Assembly (NCBI GenBank): GCA_001790815.1
Contig: MGDU01000021.1
Span: 1 to 44,861, forward strand
Reading direction: 5' to 3'
From: Candidatus Uhrbacteria bacterium RIFCSPHIGHO2_02_FULL_46_47
Lineage (GTDB): Bacteria > Patescibacteriota > Patescibacteriia > GWA2-47-26
Length of the DNA: 44,861 bases
Of this stretch, positions 42,501 to 44,861 are shown piece after piece; the first letter of the stretch is position 1; every line of letters starts with the position of its first letter. A program made the position numbers and the translations under genes. Under the pieces are notes generated by a model. That model did not search any database. It had not been told where the DNA came from and was given only the letters and a program-made list of their open reading frames with translations.

Positions 42501-43059
42501 AAAAAAGTACCGAATTGATGAGCAGTTAAAGTCAGTTGTTTCGGGAAAGACTGGTCATAAGCAAGAGTTTGTATCAAGCAATATATCTAGTGCTCATCTT
42601 CTTGAAGCGGAAGCTATACGCTCCATTATCGGCAACTTTTGTTCTCCGCCGGAAGCAAGACCCTGCTCATGGAGTGGTCGCAAATGTCATCCAGAAGATC
42701 TAAAGAACTGTGAATTAACAGGTGTATCGATATATTCTGAATATATATCTGCGCAACCCCCTTCTCGCTTAGAGTTATTATTTAATCTTTTGAATGGAAC
42801 TAGGAAAAAATCGGATAAGCCCGAATTATGGCCAACGATAAGTAGTTATGTATCTTCTTCACTTAAGGGTGGTAAATGCAAAGTTGAAGCCGCGGAATTA
42901 TCGCCTGGCGGCAAAAATTTAGCAGTTACGCTAGAAGTTAGAACATGGATTGGTCTAAAAATCCGTCATGCGGGCTTGATCTACTCTTTTCAAGATAATG
43001 CGACTATTGGGCGCATTGTAACCGGAAAACGAGGAGATAATGGGTGGGTTCAATCTTAA
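39532..43059 (+). CDS. SNF2/SWI2-family helicase-like protein with C-terminal Cys/Ser-knuckle repeats
   Basis: 1175 aa; [85 protein letters not shown]. Confidence 0.93.
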   Translation: [1175 protein letters not shown]

Positions 43060-43064
43060 ATACT

Positions 43065-44555
43065 ATGCCTATTACACTTACAAAAACCGACTATATTCTT
43101 TATAGGGAATGCCCGAAGAATGTTTGGTATAAAATCCATAAGCCGGATGTATATTCTGAATCGGAATTGTCGGAGTTTGAGAAATCAATTATGGAAATCG
43201 GCAATGAAGTTGAGTTGGTAGCGAGAAAATTATTTCCAACCGGAATTTTGATTGAGCGCAGGGATGCAAAAGCACAAGAAACCACTCAAAATTACATCGC
43301 AAAAAAGCAAGAAGTATTATTTCAGCCAATCTTTGTTAAAGATGACTATTTGGCGGCTATTGATATATTAAAGTTTGAACCAGAGACAGATAGCTATTCA
43401 GTATATGAGGTTAAATCAACAAATGATGTTGACAATAAAACTCATTATCACGACCTATCTTTCCAAATAAATTTGCTTAAAAAACATGGTTTGAAAATAG
43501 ATAAGGCATATATTATTCATCTAAATTCCGGATATGTTCGTTCTGGCGAGATTGATATTACAAAACTTTTCAAAATTGTCGATGTAAGTAGCGAAGTAGA
43601 AAGTATCGCTGAAAGTGTAGCCATTGAATCAGTAGAAGCACTCAAATATCTTTCGCAAGATAACGAACCGAATGGTTATTGCTGTTGTATATACAAAGGT
43701 AGATCAAAACACTGCTCGACATTTCAACATGCCAATCCAGATGTTCCAGAATATAGTGTTCACGACATAGCACGCATAGGAAACAGTAAGGCAAAGCTGA
43801 AGGAATTAATTGATAACAATATTTTTCATCTCAATACAATCCCGTCCCATATCAAGCTAACCGACATTCAGCAGGGCCAAGTTGACACATATATTTTGAA
43901 TAAGGTTTTGGTTGAAAAAGATAAAATCAAAGCAGAGTTTGATACTTTAACATTCCCCCTATACTTTTTAGATTACGAAACTTTTCCGGCAGCAATTCCA
44001 AGATTTGACGGCTTTTCTCCTTACAATCAAATACCGTTCCAATATTCCGTTGATGTTTTGAAGTCGCCAGAGAGCAAACCGGAACATTACGAATTTTTAC
44101 ACGTTGCTTCCGATGATCCGAGTAAACTATTTGCTGAATCGTTGCAAAAACATTTGGGTACAACTGGGAGTATTATTGTTTGGCACAAAGGGTTTGAGTG
44201 CGGAAGAAACGACGAGATTGCAATTAGAATTCCTGAAATGAAATCGTTTATGGATTCCTTGAAGGGGCGCGTTTATGATTTGGAAGATATTTTTAGAAAA
44301 CAATATCACATACACCGAGACTTCAGGGGTGGCACTTCCATAAAAAGAATTTTGCCCGTTCTTGTTTCCGAATTATCCTATAAAGAACTTGAAATACGAG
44401 ATGGAGGAAGTGCCGCAGATACCTGGAATAAAATCGTAAGCGGTAATTTTAACGACACAGACAAAGAGAAAGCCGTAAATGATTTAACAATATATTGTGG
44501 GCTTGATACTTATGCAATGTATGCGATATGGCGAGCTCTTCATAAGCTTCTATAA
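43065..44555 (+). CDS. DUF2779-like protein: N-terminal PD-(D/E)XK/Cas4-like nuclease and C-terminal DEDD-type exonuclease-like region
   Basis: MPITLTKTDYILYRECPKNVWYKIHKPD start; AAIDILKF...YSVYEVKST; LYFLDYETFPAAIPRFDGFSPYNQIPFQYSVDVL; IYCGLDTYAMYAIWRALH. Confidence 0.8.
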   Translation: MPITLTKTDYILYRECPKNVWYKIHKPDVYSESELSEFEKSIMEIGNEVELVARKLFPTGILIERRDAKAQETTQNYIAKKQEVLFQPIFVKDDYLAAIDILKFEPETDSYSVYEVKSTNDVDNKTHYHDLSFQINLLKKHGLKIDKAYIIHLNSGYVRSGEIDITKLFKIVDVSSEVESIAESVAIESVEALKYLSQDNEPNGYCCCIYKGRSKHCSTFQHANPDVPEYSVHDIARIGNSKAKLKELIDNNIFHLNTIPSHIKLTDIQQGQVDTYILNKVLVEKDKIKAEFDTLTFPLYFLDYETFPAAIPRFDGFSPYNQIPFQYSVDVLKSPESKPEHYEFLHVASDDPSKLFAESLQKHLGTTGSIIVWHKGFECGRNDEIAIRIPEMKSFMDSLKGRVYDLEDIFRKQYHIHRDFRGGTSIKRILPVLVSELSYKELEIRDGGSAADTWNKIVSGNFNDTDKEKAVNDLTIYCGLDTYAMYAIWRALHKLL

Positions 44556-44558
44556 AAT

Positions 44559-44861
44559 ATGGTCAAAGATTTTCAAAAAATAGTATGTCCGACTTGCAAA
44601 GCTGAAATCTCGCTTAATGAGGCTATTACTCATCAGTTACAGGAAACGATAAAAAAGGAGATGATGGAGGAACAGCAAGTTAAAAATGTTGAGTTTGCAA
44701 AAAGGGAAAAAGAGATTACTGAAAAAGAAAAAACGGTTACTGAATCAAGAAAATCAGTAGAAAAAGAAGTAGCCGAGCAAACAGAAAAAGCCAAGATTGA
44801 ACTAGAAAAAGAAATCAGAAGCAAACTCTCAAAGGAAAAAGACGGCGAAATTAGTGCTTTA
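44559..44861 (+). CDS. DUF2130-like protein, N-terminus only (truncated by window end)
   Basis: MVKDFQKIVCPTCKAEISLNEAITHQLQETIKKEMMEEQQVKNVEFAKREKEITEKEK...; zinc-knuckle plus coiled coil, open to the window end. Confidence 0.7.
   Translation, partial: MVKDFQKIVCPTCKAEISLNEAITHQLQETIKKEMMEEQQVKNVEFAKREKEITEKEKTVTESRKSVEKEVAEQTEKAKIELEKEIRSKLSKEKDGEISAL

Overview
Read directly, the window splits into three parts. (1) About 1-27.3 kb is a mostly minus-strand surface-glycan locus: transketolase (cut by the left edge), nucleotidyltransferases, HAD phosphatases, an ABC exporter, and what looks like a near-complete CMP-legionaminic-acid set (LegB/LegC/NeuD-LegH/LegI/LegG/LegF plus a CBS-containing PtmE-like nucleotidyltransferase). 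It carries one intact IS30-family element. (2) About 27.3-36.4 kb is minus-strand housekeeping and sugar genes (AHCY, LhgO-like oxidase, epimerase, PfkB kinase, UDP-glucose dehydrogenase, LeuRS). Several of these ORFs are punctuated in frame by GC-rich palindromic repeat elements and by AT-rich short-word tracts. (3) About 36.6-44.9 kb is a tightly packed plus-strand defence-like operon: AbiEi/AbiEii, a zinc-ribbon peptide, a possibly frameshifted small ORF, a BRO-N protein, an HsdM N-terminal remnant, a 1175-aa SNF2 helicase with a Cys/Ser-knuckle repeat C-terminus, a DUF2779-like (Cas4-like plus DEDD) nuclease, and a DUF2130-like protein cut by the right edge. The two strongest candidates for something little described are the protein-coding palindromic elements in LeuRS/AHCY/UGD/PfkB and the SNF2 + DUF2779 + DUF2130 operon. 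All family names come from motif recognition; no database search was run. No tRNA, rRNA or CRISPR array was seen.
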